Of a stretch of DNA of 64,000 nt, positions 21,276-32,641 are shown one piece after another. The notes under the pieces were generated by a model. It saw only the letters and a list, made by a program, of their open reading frames with translations, was not told the origin of the DNA and made no database searches. Position 1 is the stretch's first letter; every line of letters begins with the position of its first letter. The position numbers and the translations under genes are program-made. The DNA is from Hyaloscypha bicolor E (lineage: Eukaryota; Ascomycota; Leotiomycetes; Helotiales; Hyaloscyphaceae), in assembly GCF_002865645.1 (NCBI RefSeq), contig NW_020194600.1:124001-188000 (forward strand). The letters are read 5' to 3'.

Positions 21276-22303
21276 GCACCGGGTCTCTTAGCTCAGGGCA
21301 AAGGTGTTTCTCCGCGCCCACTCCTGCGTGGTCAACTCGCGAGAAATCATTGCTCAGTCCGTCAAATCCTGCTCTGCAGGGCGACCCCGCTCTGCTGCTG
21401 GACGAATTTAATACTCCTGCGGAAACTTGATTCAAGTCAGAATCTACCTCGCAGCGACCCCCCGCACTGGCCAATAGCTCGGGCGTGGCGGGAACATTTC
21501 AAGAAGTCGATACGGATAGAGGTGGGAAAGTTCCAAAGATCAAGGCAATCCTGGCCACAATAGTGTTCGTCCCTGGCCTCGCTCTGCAGGGATGCTTTTG
21601 AGTGCATGGAGTTCTCATGACGAGGTTGGTTGAGGTGGTGCAAGCAACGGGAGTCATGGAAGAGAATGAGAAAACAGAGCGGTTTCGTCGGACGAAGGGG
21701 CACCGAGGCAGTCGGACATGAAGTACCGCTCGGAACAGAGAACATCATGTTTGACAATTGGCAACACCGAGACATTCTCCATTTCCATGATGCGATCAAC
21801 GATACTCCGTGTCGGCAACGACATGAAAAGCACATACGCCATATAGGTGCATGTTCGCGAGGATCCTCGGCGAATTCGATCATTCGAAGATCAGTCTCTG
21901 AGGAACCCCTGTCGGCTCTATTTTCTCGGCTCCTCTGCCCCTGAACTCTGGCCCAGTTGCGGCGGTGAGGAAGCGTTGCCGTCTGCGACCTGAAATAGCA
22001 GGCATTCAATTTAAACGTCGATTGTGGCGCGCCACCAAGATCTTCTGATCTTCCGATAAGTTCATGGGTACGCATAGTTTGCTCCCGCGTCATTGCGAAT
22101 ACAGTAGCAGACGAGGGGGGCAAGCGACTCCTTCTGAGCCTGAGCCTTGATAATCAAACAATCAGTCCGATGTCATTCGCAGTGCAGCACCTCTATTCTG
22201 TGATGCGATATACTGGATCCGGCTCATCAGTAAGCTTTGGAACTAACCGCAAACCCATGATGCCCGCAAGACGACTCCTCAGGCTCACCGCACTCTCAAC
22301 ATT

Positions 22304-24179
22304 TCAATCTTCATCTTCGTCTGATTCGCTATCCCATCCTTCCTCGTAAGCCTCGGCAATCTCGCCTAGGGAGTTACTGAGAGCCTCCCGCTCTGTTATC
22401 GCAACGGCCCTGCTTACGATAGATTGGAGCCTTTTCACCTGCAAGGCGACGGTCGTATCAGTTGACAACGATGTGCTGATGGCCAACGATGCGGTCACAC
22501 TTGCCTGTGCGAAGATGTGGGGAAAGCTGTCAAGGAGGGGAAACAACAGGGGTGTGATAGTTCTGCGGTGAGAGTCAGCAGGAATCCCGGCGGCGAGCGA
22601 CCATGCATACAGAGAAACCTGGAATGATCTGACGGCTGTTCTCGATACGAGAGCACTACATGATTTTGCTGCAAGAGGGAAAGATGCGAACTAACTTTTG
22701 TATCAATGGCAGCCCAGCAGCCCGTCGCCGTGCGCGCTCGTATCCCTCATCCTCCCCACTGGTTTCCTGTGAATCGGTAATTTCTTTAACTCTATAGCCC
22801 TCGACTTGGCCAAAAACGTGAGATTCCTTGTTACTTTGCCGCCTACTGATTTGTTCACCGGTCTCCGCAGGGAAGAAGTCCATATCAAACGTGTTTAAAT
22901 CACTGTCCCCACCTGCCTGGGAGCCGCGAACGCTTCTATCTTGATAGGACACTCTGGAATCTCTGCTCTCTGTTGGTGCAGCCAATCTTCCTGGCCCCTG
23001 GTGTCTATTCGGTGCTGTTTTCTGATCGACGCTCATCCGCAACTTTGCTATGTTTTGATTGCCATTGATGTTCAGGGCGCTGATGAGTCTGTCTATTGTT
23101 TTGCGGCTTCCATATTTGGTCTTCAGTCTTGATGGCAGGCTCATACTTTCAAGTGCTGCCGAAAGAAGCCCAGACACGTGCCATGGCGACTGACGATCAA
23201 CCGTGACATAATTAGGTAACCTAGCTGTAGGTAAGGTCATGGGGATGAAAAGGGATGCCTGTGGGGCGATTTCTGAGAGTGACCGGGCTATGTTCGACAG
23301 CCTCATGATTCGTTTCTCCTGTAATGTGTTAGCAATAAGGGGAATCATTCTCTAACTCTGATTGAGACATACTCTTGAAATCGACGTCAAACCGTCTTCG
23401 AGTCCCCAGAAGGAAACTGTTGTTTTGCCATATTCGTCCCTGATGCGGTCCATATATCTTGCCGCGAATCCACCCCACGCATCGTCAACTCCTGCCATGA
23501 CCTGAACACCCTGCATGTGATCAGCCTCCTCCGCAAATACTCTTAAATCACGATCTAGTAAGTCATGTTCTTTGTCGAGAGAGTTGAAGAGATCTTCTCC
23601 CACTTCCCAACTCTCGAACGGCATCAGCGTTGAGCTCAACTCATACTCATTGAGCTGGACAATGGACTTTGGGTTGAAGTAGACTCTATTGAAGTCTGAC
23701 CAATACCTGACGGACTCCGTTGTCAGTTGTGGAGGATCTAGTCCCTCCTCGAGGCTCTGCTGGTAAGCGCTTTGTTGGATAGCTGCCTGTCGCTGAATGA
23801 CTGCTGGTCCATTCCTGTGGTATGTCAGGGGATTGCTTGCGACAGGGAACTTCTACTCACCAGACACCATGTTGGACCACAGGTTCCTCGATCTCATACA
23901 GAGCATTGATCTTTCTCAGAGAACCAAACCCACCCTTGAGATCATAGATAAGTGTTCTCGGAGTGAACGTTTCGGTCCCGTCTGCTCCAATACCAGGTCG
24001 AAAATGGATATCGTGATCGACCAGGGATTCCTCGTCAGTCGAATATGTGAAATATGACTCCTGGGAATGCATTAGTCGCGGAAAGAATACAACAGGAATC
24101 CTCCTACTTGAGTGTTCCAGAAGTGAGTCGCGAGGTAGTTACTCCTCTGCCCAAGCTGAAGCGTTATGATCTCATGCAT
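22304..24179 (-). CDS. DML1: DML1/Misato-family tubulin-like protein
   Basis: A homologue of yeast Dml1 and animal Misato, proteins implicated in mitochondrial DNA inheritance and mitochondrial distribution. Five exons, 24179-24108, 24060-23861, 23814-23373, 23318-22696 and 22562-22304, close in phase to 531 residues. The N-terminus [20 protein letters not shown] is the family's opening beta-strand and loop, followed by [15 protein letters not shown] and by [16 protein letters not shown]. The central DML1 tubulin segment includes [18 protein letters not shown] and [20 protein letters not shown]. The C-terminus is acidic (SESDEDED). The DML1 start faces the AhpC/TSA-like gene across a 540-bp divergent promoter. 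Length and order agree with the family, so the call is firm; exact molecular function in fungi is only partly known. Confidence 0.94.
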
Positions 24180-24719
24180 CCTGAGCCGTCCTGTTGAGTC
24201 TTGATACTGTGCAGGTGGTCTTCAGGTTATTTGGAAGCGCAGGTGCGAATTTGATGCATCATGAGATGAGCGGCAACAATGGCTTCTGCCTGATGCACAT
24301 AAGATGCAAGCTCGGGCTATCGGTGCTGTGTTGAGAGTTGGACCCGCACGCTGAGAGAGAGAGAACCAACCTGGCGCTCCATGTCACGTGCTGCAAAAGA
24401 ATCCACTTTCAATTTGGGTGAAATAAGTAGGTCGTAAAATAGCAAGTTTTGAATCAGAAGTCTTGTTTTGAACCCTTTAAAGGCGAAAAAGGCAATGCCT
24501 TAGTCGCCGCGGAGGACACCCATTACTCTACACTGATACCTGAACACCCTAGATGCCGAGGCAAGCCCCCATTCCTGTCCCGGCCTAGCTCCTTGTAGCC
24601 ACCGTCACGACTACGTATATAACAAAGCTTCTTTCCACGACTCCTAGCTCATTCATTGCTTTTCAAAAATCTCCCACGCCATTGTTCAATCTTCCGACTA
24701 CCATCTTCAATTGCCAACA
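24180..24719. other. divergent promoter region DML1/AhpC-like
   Basis: This 540-bp spacer lies between two start codons on opposite strands. It holds a TATA-like element about 100 bp upstream of the plus-strand gene and a short GA run near 24353. No coding frame is supported. Confidence 0.55.
24616..24622 (+). promoter_or_regulatory. TATA-like element
   Basis: TATATAA lies 98 bp upstream of the ATG at 24720, a usual distance in filamentous fungi. A CT-rich leader follows it. Confidence 0.45.
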
Positions 24720-25371
24720 ATGACCTTTCAGCAGGAGGCTAATTCTTGGCGGACTCCCAGAGCCCTCGAAACATCTCCAGCCCCGGAGGTTGGCTCAAAA
24801 GCACCCTCGTCTCCGAAGCTGCGATTCCCCAACCCCAATGGAAAATGCACGGTTATCACTTTTCTGAGGCACTGCGGCTGCCCGTGTACGTCTTCGTCTC
24901 CATCGATTCTGAATTTCTGAAGGACTCAAAGACCGTTAACACGTCCTTCATCCAGTCGCCGAGAAGACTTTCGATGAGCTTCGGAAAACTGCTGCCAGGA
25001 ACCCCGAAGTTAACTTCATCGCCATATCTCATTCATCCGAAGAGTCTACCGAGAAGTGGGTTATCGCCGTGGGCGGCGAATGGGACGTGAAAGTCATTGT
25101 GGACGCCAATCGAGAACTGTATGCGCAATGGGGCCTGGGCATCTCCAGCGCGTGGCATGTTTTGAATCCATGGTCCCTTTACTCTGTTTTGCGACTTATG
25201 AGGACCGAGAAAATTAGTAACAGACCGACGGAGAGTGGTAATAGGTGGCAGACTTCTGGAAGCTTTGCGGTGGACGGAGAGGGAACTGTACGTTGGTGTA
25301 GGGTCGCGAGGGCTGCCGATGATATCCCCAATTTCAACGAGGCACTGAAGGCACTGGGTGTTAAAACTTGA
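24720..25371 (+). CDS. AhpC/TSA-like thioredoxin-fold protein
   Basis: A 193-residue protein of the peroxiredoxin-like AhpC/TSA-2 type. Two exons, 24720-24885 and 24956-25371, join within a phenylalanine codon to give TVITFLRHCGCPFAEKTFDE, a good match to the family's FLRHFGCPFC loop. A thioredoxin-fold pattern follows (NFIAISHSSEES, then WDVKVIVDANRELYAQWGLG, a common feature of the group). The C-terminus has WQTSGSFAVDGEGTVRW, the usual beta hairpin. The conserved cysteine of GCP is present, but the resolving position of GCPFC is alanine; an extra cysteine precedes the glycine instead. An antioxidant or redox role is likely, with substrate unknown. I chose the first ATG; an in-frame upstream TTG was ignored. 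Confidence 0.88.
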
Positions 25372-25778
25372 ATGACTTCTCGACGTTTAGGCCTGGGCGA
25401 AAAGTTTCGTTGTTTGAACTTGGATTGAACCAGCTTCTCGTCGCCTCCAGCTCTGAGGCTGTCCACACCACCACAGAATTCATCCGCAAAGAGGATAGCA
25501 CTGAAATAGGTCAAGGCGTGAGAATCCACATCGCCACAAGGTCATTACATTTTTAAAATATTGGGATTTTTTTTTTGAAGGAGTGTCTATTCTTCTAGAA
25601 CACCAATGTACCACTGAAGTTGGCACATTGACAAACAGTAAACTGGAAACTCGAACGACCCCCCGGAGCAGCTAACATCTCAACTTCCTACGAATCTAGG
25701 CCAGTTTAACATGAATTATGTGACCGAAATAGCCGGACGGTTCTTGTGAGAATACAATGACTACAAATCCACCGCCAA
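25372..25778. other. convergent 3' spacer
   Basis: The AhpC/TSA-like gene (+) and the acidic-protein gene (-) end toward each other here. It contains a T9 run at about 25568 and no supported coding frame. Confidence 0.5.
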
Positions 25779-26992
25779 TTAGTTTTCCTCGAGCTGCGCG
25801 AGGGCTTCGTGCAGAGTGACGATCTCTTCTGCCAAGTAGATTAGCACTGCAAAATGTAGAAAATCCTGAGGAGGCGAGGAGGCGAGGAGGCGAGGAGTTG
25901 CATTCGGCTCCTACGAGTCCAGAACGGCTCCTGAGCTCTCGACTCTCGTGAGAAAACCCGAAAAATTAGTAGAGAACAAGCTTACCAGGGGCCATGTCTC
26001 CAGCTTCGTCATACCTAATCTTGTCCATGGCAAGTCTGAGTCTGACAGAGAACTCGTAGCCAGGGATATTCTCAGGCTTGCCAGGGCTGACGACAGCCAA
26101 GTCGGAGAGCGCATCCATGTTTTTTCGGACCAAGTTCACCAATTGACGCGTTGTTGACGGTGGTGTTGTACGAATCTTCTTCTTGGGGACAAACAACTCG
26201 TCCTCGTCCTCTTCCGTCGAATCTTCAGCCTCGTCTTCTGTATCAAACATGACAACCTCTTCTTCTTCTTCTTCTTCACTTTCCTCCAATGGGCTGTCAA
26301 TATTGAGATCATCATCAAGTACGTCACGAGCGGCCTGATACGAGCTGGTCTTCTGCTGCTTGTCGGTGCTGTTCTTCGCATTGGCGTTCGTCTTTGGGTT
26401 GGCAAGCTTGGCGACCTGAAGACGCTTGAGGCGATTACCTTGGTTCTTCAGCGGGTTGTGCCAGTTATAATTGCGCTTCTTCTCAGACAAAGATCGCTGG
26501 GCCTTCTTGAGAGCTTGGGGATTATTAGTGTTGTGTTCTTGAGTTTGGTTGCAGTGTCGAGCAAAAAGAAAGTAAAGAACTCCCGCATCATAGCTACGAA
26601 ATACAAAGGCCGTAGCTTTGCTTCTGGAGTGGAATAAGGAAGTGGGGCTGCTTACTACGGCAATTTGACTTCAGTTCCTCATCGCCCTCGGTTTCGGAAG
26701 TCGCTGATGCTGGGAGAGGAAACTTATACTCTTCTTCGTCAGTTATCTCCCCATCGCTCAGGGTGAGACCGAAGCGCTTGCACTTGTCCTCCGGATCGAA
26801 GTCCATCGTTGCACCATTCTTGAAGGTTCGCTCAAGCTCCCAAGCAATAGCCTCCGATATTGCGTCTGAAGTGTCACCATAGAAGCTGACAGTGGTCAGG
26901 ACGGCGTCCTCGATCTCGTGTGTCAGCTCATAGCTAATGGCCTTCGAGAAGCAGAGGGACCGAGCAGATTCTTCGAGTGCGTTACGAGACAT
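25779..26992 (-). CDS. acidic hypothetical protein, probably nuclear
   Basis: I do not recognise this protein. Three exons, 26992-26656, 26513-25986 and 25846-25779, close to 310 residues. The N-terminal region (MSRNALEESARSLCFSKAIS onward) looks globular and helical. A basic segment with SEKKRNYNWHNPLK follows, then a long acidic tract with runs of glutamate and aspartate. Another helical region ends in the coil-like LIYLAEEIVTLHEALAQLEE. Acidic and basic blocks of this sort are common in nuclear and chromatin-linked proteins, which is inference. Intron 2 has a second usable acceptor: splicing to CTCAG near 25933 would replace the 22-residue coil tail with the short ending AVLDS at 25911. 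An in-frame ATG slightly upstream (27016) would add eight residues. Confidence 0.72.
25869..25896. repeat. GAGGAGGC nonanucleotide-type repeat
   Basis: About three copies of GAGGAGGCG-like units within intron 2 of the acidic-protein gene, between its two candidate acceptors. Confidence 0.75.
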
Positions 26993-27464
26993 CTTGAAAG
27001 ACGGAAAGTAGTTCAACGAGATGCAAGTGCACTAAGTGTAAGAGACTCCTTCCACAGAGAGGTGGAGCCGTCGCCTCGAGGGAGAAGCTCGAATGATGTT
27101 GCAGATCGGAAGAACGAATATTTGTCATTCCGGAGCAAGATAAAACTTAATGCCGGCTCTCCGCCACCTTTGGAGGCAAGTTTACTGCATTCACCGCAGA
27201 AATTAAATGGCACTGTTTAGAAAATGATTAACATTGTGAGTGTTCGATTCTTCATTACCTATCATTTCCTACTCCAGCAAAGCAAACTCTGTCCAGCGGA
27301 ACAGCGGCAGCAACTATATACATGTCTCTCTTTTTGTACAAAAACAAACGCGTTAAAGATACATTGGGCTTGAGCGGGAAGTCTCGCAGTGGTAAGAATG
27401 GGTGAAGAAATGGTGAACTTGAAAGCAAGAAGAACATAATGCCACCAACAATTCGGTCAACCAA
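26993..27464. other. intergenic between two minus-strand genes
   Basis: This 470-bp spacer holds the acidic-protein promoter and the aminotransferase 3' end. I see no gene in it. Confidence 0.5.
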
Positions 27465-29083
27465 TTACAGACTGCCAAGCTTTCGAAAAACTTGATGGAC
27501 AACATTCGAAGTAACCTGGGCAATATGCTCGATGTCCTCCTCGGTAACATTATACGCGGGCGCCAGGATCACATGATCTCCCCTGAATCCATCAACGGTC
27601 CCTGTACCGGGATACATGGTCATGTTAAAGGGGGCCGAAATCGCAGTATCGTGCACCCTTTGTGCAACACCCAACCTTGGATCAAATGGCTCCTTGGTTG
27701 CCTTATCCTTCACGAATTCGAGCCCCCAGAAAAGTCCTCGACCTCGAATATCACCCACATTTGGATGGTCTGCCAACCGAGACCGAAGGCATTTCTCCAA
27801 ATACAACCCCTGTCTTTTGACGTTACCAACCAGATTTTCCTCCTCCACGATTCTCTGGACTTCGAGCGCCGCCGCTGCCTGAACGGGCATGCCCTGATAC
27901 GTCTGTCCATGGACAAACTGACCGCTCCCATTCAGCAATGTGTTGACAACTCTGGACGAGATGAACACTGCCGCGACAGGCTGATAGCCACCACCCAGTC
28001 CCTTCCCAACTGTCTGCAAGTCAGGCACAACGTCCTCGTTTTGCCAAGCATGCAAAGTTCCACAGCGGCCCATGCCGCTCATCACCTCGTCCAGAATGAA
28101 GAGCGCGCCATGCTTGTGGCAGACGTCCCTCATTGCTTTCAGATAGCCCGGAACCGAAGGCACGCACCCAAGAGCGGCACCTACGACTGGTTCTGCTACG
28201 AAGCCAATGACGGTCTCTGGGCCAAGCTCCTGGAATTTTGCTTCGAGCTCAGTGGCTTTCCTTGCGACAAATGAAGAGTCTGACTCTCCGTCGGCCCGTT
28301 GCCGATAGGCATTGCAGGCAGAAACATGATGCACGTTGTCCATCAAGAATGGCTCGTATGGTGCACGGCGCACTGGATGTCCTGACATGGCCAAGGCGCC
28401 AATCGTGTTACCGTGATACGAGCCCTCACGAGTAATGAAGTTGACGCGACGAGTCGCTGGATCATTCTCGTAGAAGACTTGGCGAGCAAGCTTGATGGCC
28501 GCCTCCATAGCCTCAGATCCTGAAAACATTCATCAGAACCTTAATACGCAAGGATGCTGAGCACTGACCTGAGCCTGTCAGATAAACTCTGGCCATTTTG
28601 CCCCCTGTACCATCAATTAATTTCTTACAGAGCTCCTCGACGACTTCGCAGGCCCAAAAGGTAGATGCAAGGTAAGGTATGCCAGTAGATAGGATGGCAG
28701 AGATAGCCTTGAAAACCCTCTTATTTCCTGTGTGGAATTCAAGATCAGCTACGAGGACTCTAAGGAGGATACAAAGGCGATCCTGGAAAAGCACATCGGC
28801 ACGAAGCAGTTGGGTCTGACGAACCGTGTCCCAAGCAAGAGACCGCAGCTCCCGATGTGGCATCGAAGATGACACGCCCATCTTTCAAGTAGAGATAGCT
28901 GCCGCTACCTCTCTCAACTACCGGAAAAGATTTATGGAGGTTTCGATCGAGCAAAAACGCAGTTCGCGCGTGTCCGTTAAGGACAGTGGTGGAAAGATGG
29001 CCATTGGGCAGATGAACACCATTGCTGGGAGCAGCAGGCACCCTGTCATGCTGATCGAGGTCTGTAAGGGCAGATGGAGACAT
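27465..29083 (-). CDS. class-III pyridoxal-phosphate aminotransferase
   Basis: A fold-type I PLP enzyme of the omega-aminotransferase family, 490 residues from three exons: 29083-28825, 28727-28569 and 28519-27465. The PLP lysine is K312 in LQTVGKGLGGGYQP. The cofactor aspartate is D283 in FILDEVMSGMGRCG. The phosphate-binding GSGSEAMEAAIKLAR spans the exon 2-3 border and the YHGNTIGALAMSGH segment follows. The amino donor cannot be told; fungal relatives are annotated loosely as 4-aminobutyrate or acetylornithine aminotransferases. About 45 N-terminal residues precede the domain and do not look like a strong mitochondrial signal. The gene stands at the edge of a 4.9-kb gene-poor spacer and has no clustered biosynthetic partners. 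Confidence 0.93.
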
Positions 29084-30054
29084 GATGCTAGAAGAACAGA
29101 CTAGCTCGGCTACGTATCTGTTCGAGATCGACTGAGAAGGAGGAGGAGGATTGACACCTTTCTAGGAGCTCATGTGTTAAGTGAGGAAAATGTCAGATGG
29201 GAGGCCAAAAAAGCGGGTGTCTCTGGGGAAGGAGGCAGGAGGCAGGAGGGGGAGTGTGGAGGAAGTGGGAGTAGAAGGAACGATGCTGGATGTAATATAG
29301 AAAACAGACCAGAGGACGGACAGTGGCAGCAACGACCAGGACCAGGCTCAGTTCAAAATGAAGTGAGATACGAAACTTGGGCCAGGTGGGCACTGGCCTC
29401 TGGATCCTGTCCCTCTCTGCGGAGCGGACGCTGAAGGGAAATGGGAGTGAAGTGTGTGGGAGTGGGGGCTCTCCAGAGTCCAGAGTCCAGTGCATTTGCA
29501 CTTGCATTCGCATTTCTGGGCTAAGCTTTTAGTCTTGCTTCAGAGGCCCTAGCTTCCTCACCGCCAACCAGATGTAGACACACAGCAGAGGGACGTCGTG
29601 AGGGATCGCCAGTCTCGAGTTGGCCTCCATCTGCTGGACTTGACCGGTGAGGTACAAGCAAAGAGCACGCAGATCCTGGTACTACTCGCGAGCAAGTACC
29701 AAGCCGCGGGGCCGTAACACCACCCGAACTCTCGACCACCTCGCAGCAGCAAGACGACCTCGCCCAGGGCAGCCACATGCCCTGCTGCCGTCTCGGATGC
29801 ACTTCCTAACTTGAATCTAGGGGCGGCCATCGGCTGTGTTCGGCTTGTTTAGACCTTGGGTAGCGCCTTTGGAAGATTGACCGCTCTGGGGCAATGAATC
29901 GAGGTCGACTCGTGGAATGGGTACAAGACCGAGCTCAACTTTGACCCCGACAGGTCTCCACTTGCCGACTGCTTGGCCGTCCGCGCCGAAGCTGCTGCCA
30001 TGCGGAGAGAGGGAAGGGAAGGCAAGGGATGGAAGGGATGAAAGGGATGGAAGC

Positions 30055-30171
30055 GATGGGATGGGATGGGATGGGATGGGATGGGATGGGATGGGATGGG
30101 ATGGGATGGGATGGGATGGGATGGGATGGGGATGGGATGGGATGGGATGGGATGGGATGGGCAGCTCCAGG
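30055..30171 (+). repeat. GGGAT pentanucleotide array
   Basis: About 23 tandem GGGAT-type units, interrupted by a single extra G near 30131. Each unit brings a G-run of three, so the plus strand can form stacked G-quadruplexes. Pentamer periodicity keeps all three forward frames open. Confidence 0.95.
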
Positions 30172-30183
30172 GCTCAGGGCAAG

Positions 30184-30222
30184 CAGGGCAGGGCAGGGCA
30201 GGGCAGGGCAGGGCAGGGCAGG
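30184..30222 (+). repeat. GGGCA pentanucleotide array
   Basis: Seven to eight tandem GGGCA units only 12 bp after the GGGAT array, again with G-triplets on the plus strand. Confidence 0.93.
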
Positions 30223-32593
30223 CCGTGTTTTGCAGCGAACGCCGCCCGCGTCGTCATGTCATAATCATCCCAGGAAGCAGCAAACGACAAGTCAGTTGGG
30301 CTGCCCATCTCACCTATCCCATGCTGTAACGGGTTTCCGGGAACCGATGCGATCAGATGCTGCCGTTGTCGGGTCCTTTCGTCCCATCTCTATTCGTGTG
30401 GCTCCAGCAACGGCAGTCGATCGATGCAGCCAATGTGCAAGGGGCCGCGGCCATGCGGCCTCGAAGACACAGCAGGAAAGAGCAAAGTATCTTGCCGACC
30501 CCCCTTCGTCACTCTCCCCTCCGCCGTATAGCCAGTGCTGCAATAGTGAGTGGCCGACTCGGCCTCGCCCAGGATGGGGGCTTTCTTTCTGTCCCTTTCT
30601 GATCAACAATTCAAGCAAGCAACGGTCCGTCGCATCCAGCGTTTGGCGTGCTTGGTAGCCACACAATTTACAGAAGCTCTCCAAGGAAGGACCCTGGGCC
30701 GTCCGACGGCCCACAATCTTGATTTATGACAGTATTGCATTGATCGGTGAGGTGGACAGCTGCGTTCGGTGGATGGGAGGTGAGCAATTCAGGGCAATGG
30801 CTGAGTCTGACGACCTCGACCGTTGAATTAAGGCATGTCCTGTGTAACCTCTCCTATCCGACTTCGATCTAGCTCAGGCGATCAACCCGCTGCATGAACA
30901 GAAGCGCACACGTCAAAAAACCTCCTGGGTCCCATCCCCAACTCAACTCCCTGAGCGCAGAACAACAGAATCTCGACGATGCGGAAACACCTCGCGGAGA
31001 CGTAGTGTATCGTGCGAATTTTTTTCTCCCAATCACGCGCACAATCCGCACACTCGGAACCCTGCATGGATGAGTCTGGTCTGTCTGGGCGGTGTCGACA
31101 GTCCGGCATCCAAGCTTTGATCTCTCGACCTGTGTGAACTTTGTGAGCGGCGCGCGGCCACGAGGCTCTGACTTTGGCCCGTCGGCTTCCACACCTTGCC
31201 TACAGTAGCACGGATGCACGGTGCTTTGAGACTTGGGAAGCTCTCGCCCTCGCCCTCGCCCTCTCAGCATCTGACGGCCGTTCCTCTGCTCTGGTGTGCC
31301 TGCGAGACTGGCCCACAGAGTCAGAACGCACATCCTGCAAGTAAGCGACGCCCGCCATGCGAGAGGTCTCTGTTGGTCTTGCCGGCAGAAAGCGCAACGG
31401 CGTCCATTGACCTTCGCAGATTCTCCTTCTGATCGAGTCAAGATTCGGGCCATCACTGCATCAGCTCTGCTTCGCAAGCAACCCCGGTGTTACTTAAGGG
31501 CCTAAGGCTTTGCTTGACAATCTGACGTGATCTCCGCACTGCAAAAGAACCCTACCGAAACTAGTATCGGCATCGAGCCGAGAGTCATGTCTTCGGCCCG
31601 CCTCAGACCGGTTTTCGGATAGGCGGGATCCGTGAAAACAACCCCCCCCCAGTCAGGTCAGGTTCTCTGCTTGCATGAACGCATTGCCATGGGTGTCGGC
31701 CTCTCCCGAGTACCAATTGGCCACCTCGGGACTTCCATACACGCTAAAGACCTCGTCGCGCAACGACGGTACACCGTCTCCGCTCCTCAAACGCTGGAAC
31801 CCAGTATTCGGTACGGTGTGGTCCACGTGAGGTGCCGCTCCAGTGGCGTCCTTTCATTCAACGGGAGTCCTGCCTTATTGTCTCTAGGTCACTTTTGAGT
31901 GCATTGTGACGGAAAGGCAAGTCCCCCACGCCAGTTTTGCGGCGTGGGGTACATGGACGACTACACTCCGGCTTTCTATTCACCGAGCTGGGAAAACCGC
32001 TCCGGGGAGACGACTCGGGATATCCGAGTCCGCTTGAAAAATTATACGGAGATTGTGTGACAAAAGGTAGTGCTTGCTCTGCAACTGGGAAAGTCGAGCC
32101 GTCGAAGGCCTCAAAAGTGGATTTCAGGCTGTTGCCCTTTCAATAGAGCGGAATGCGGCCGGCTGCTTCTTCATCTTAAGTAGGCTCCCATTGCGAGCCG
32201 TGGATCGTCCAAAGTCTGAACACCATGCAACGGCCCGGGCCACTGGCTTGTCTTCAGGTCATCGGCTGTGAAGTCGGCAATCTCGTCTCTCAGCCAAGTG
32301 AATCATAATGCAGTTTAGTCTAATGCATTGTTCTGTCCCATTCTAGTCCAGGGATTCCATTCTAGTATGCAATATCAAACCTCAAGCTGATTCGCTGAAA
32401 ATTTAGTGGCTCGCGGTGAACAGCAAAAAATGCCCCTCGATTTCATTGTACTCAGTCATCTTGGACATTGATCTGTGTTGTAAGTATAGGGGAGTGTGTA
32501 AATGGTACTGAGTACCGAGAACATTGGAAGGGAGTATGAGCCGTATGTCCGTTAGTTTGAGGGAACATTCGGAGAGCAGTACCTGAAGTAGTT

Positions 32594-32641
32594 ATCTTGG
32601 CTTTGGCACATTGAGAATGGTGTATCTTTTTCTGTCCACTG
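32594..32641 (+). repeat. degenerate copy of dispersed repeat
   Basis: Compared with the copy at 49849, the sequence is about three-quarters identical over 45 bp with one gap. It ends in an exact 14-base block, CTTTTTCTGTCCAC. It is the weakest of the four copies. Confidence 0.4.

Larger units (their letters stand above)
20151..22303. other. gene-poor stretch with foldback element and microsatellite
   Basis: This 2.15-kb spacer separates the wall protein gene from DML1. Bases just above 20150 are the wall-protein promoter. A GACA microsatellite lies at 20906-20932 and an inverted repeat at 21062-21275. A long minus-strand frame around 21437-22123 begins without an ATG at its 5' end and has Cys/Arg/Ser-rich composition with no recognisable domain, so I leave it uncalled. 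Confidence 0.45.

Noticed and set aside
21437..22123. 228-codon minus-strand frame upstream of the wall-protein gene
   Set aside because: It starts at a TTG; Cys/Arg/Ser-rich without a domain; lies in repeat-bearing DNA.
27492..28274. 260-codon plus-strand frame
   Set aside because: Antisense shadow of the aminotransferase exon 3, whose PLP motifs are unambiguous.
30029..30658. Plus-strand frames of up to 209 codons through the GGGAT array
   Set aside because: Pentamer periodicity opens all three forward frames and yields a meaningless MGWDG-type repeat; flanking sequence has no domain.
31662..32280. Short plus-strand frames at 31.6-32.3 kb
   Set aside because: Two short unrelated frames without domains or plausible splice joining.
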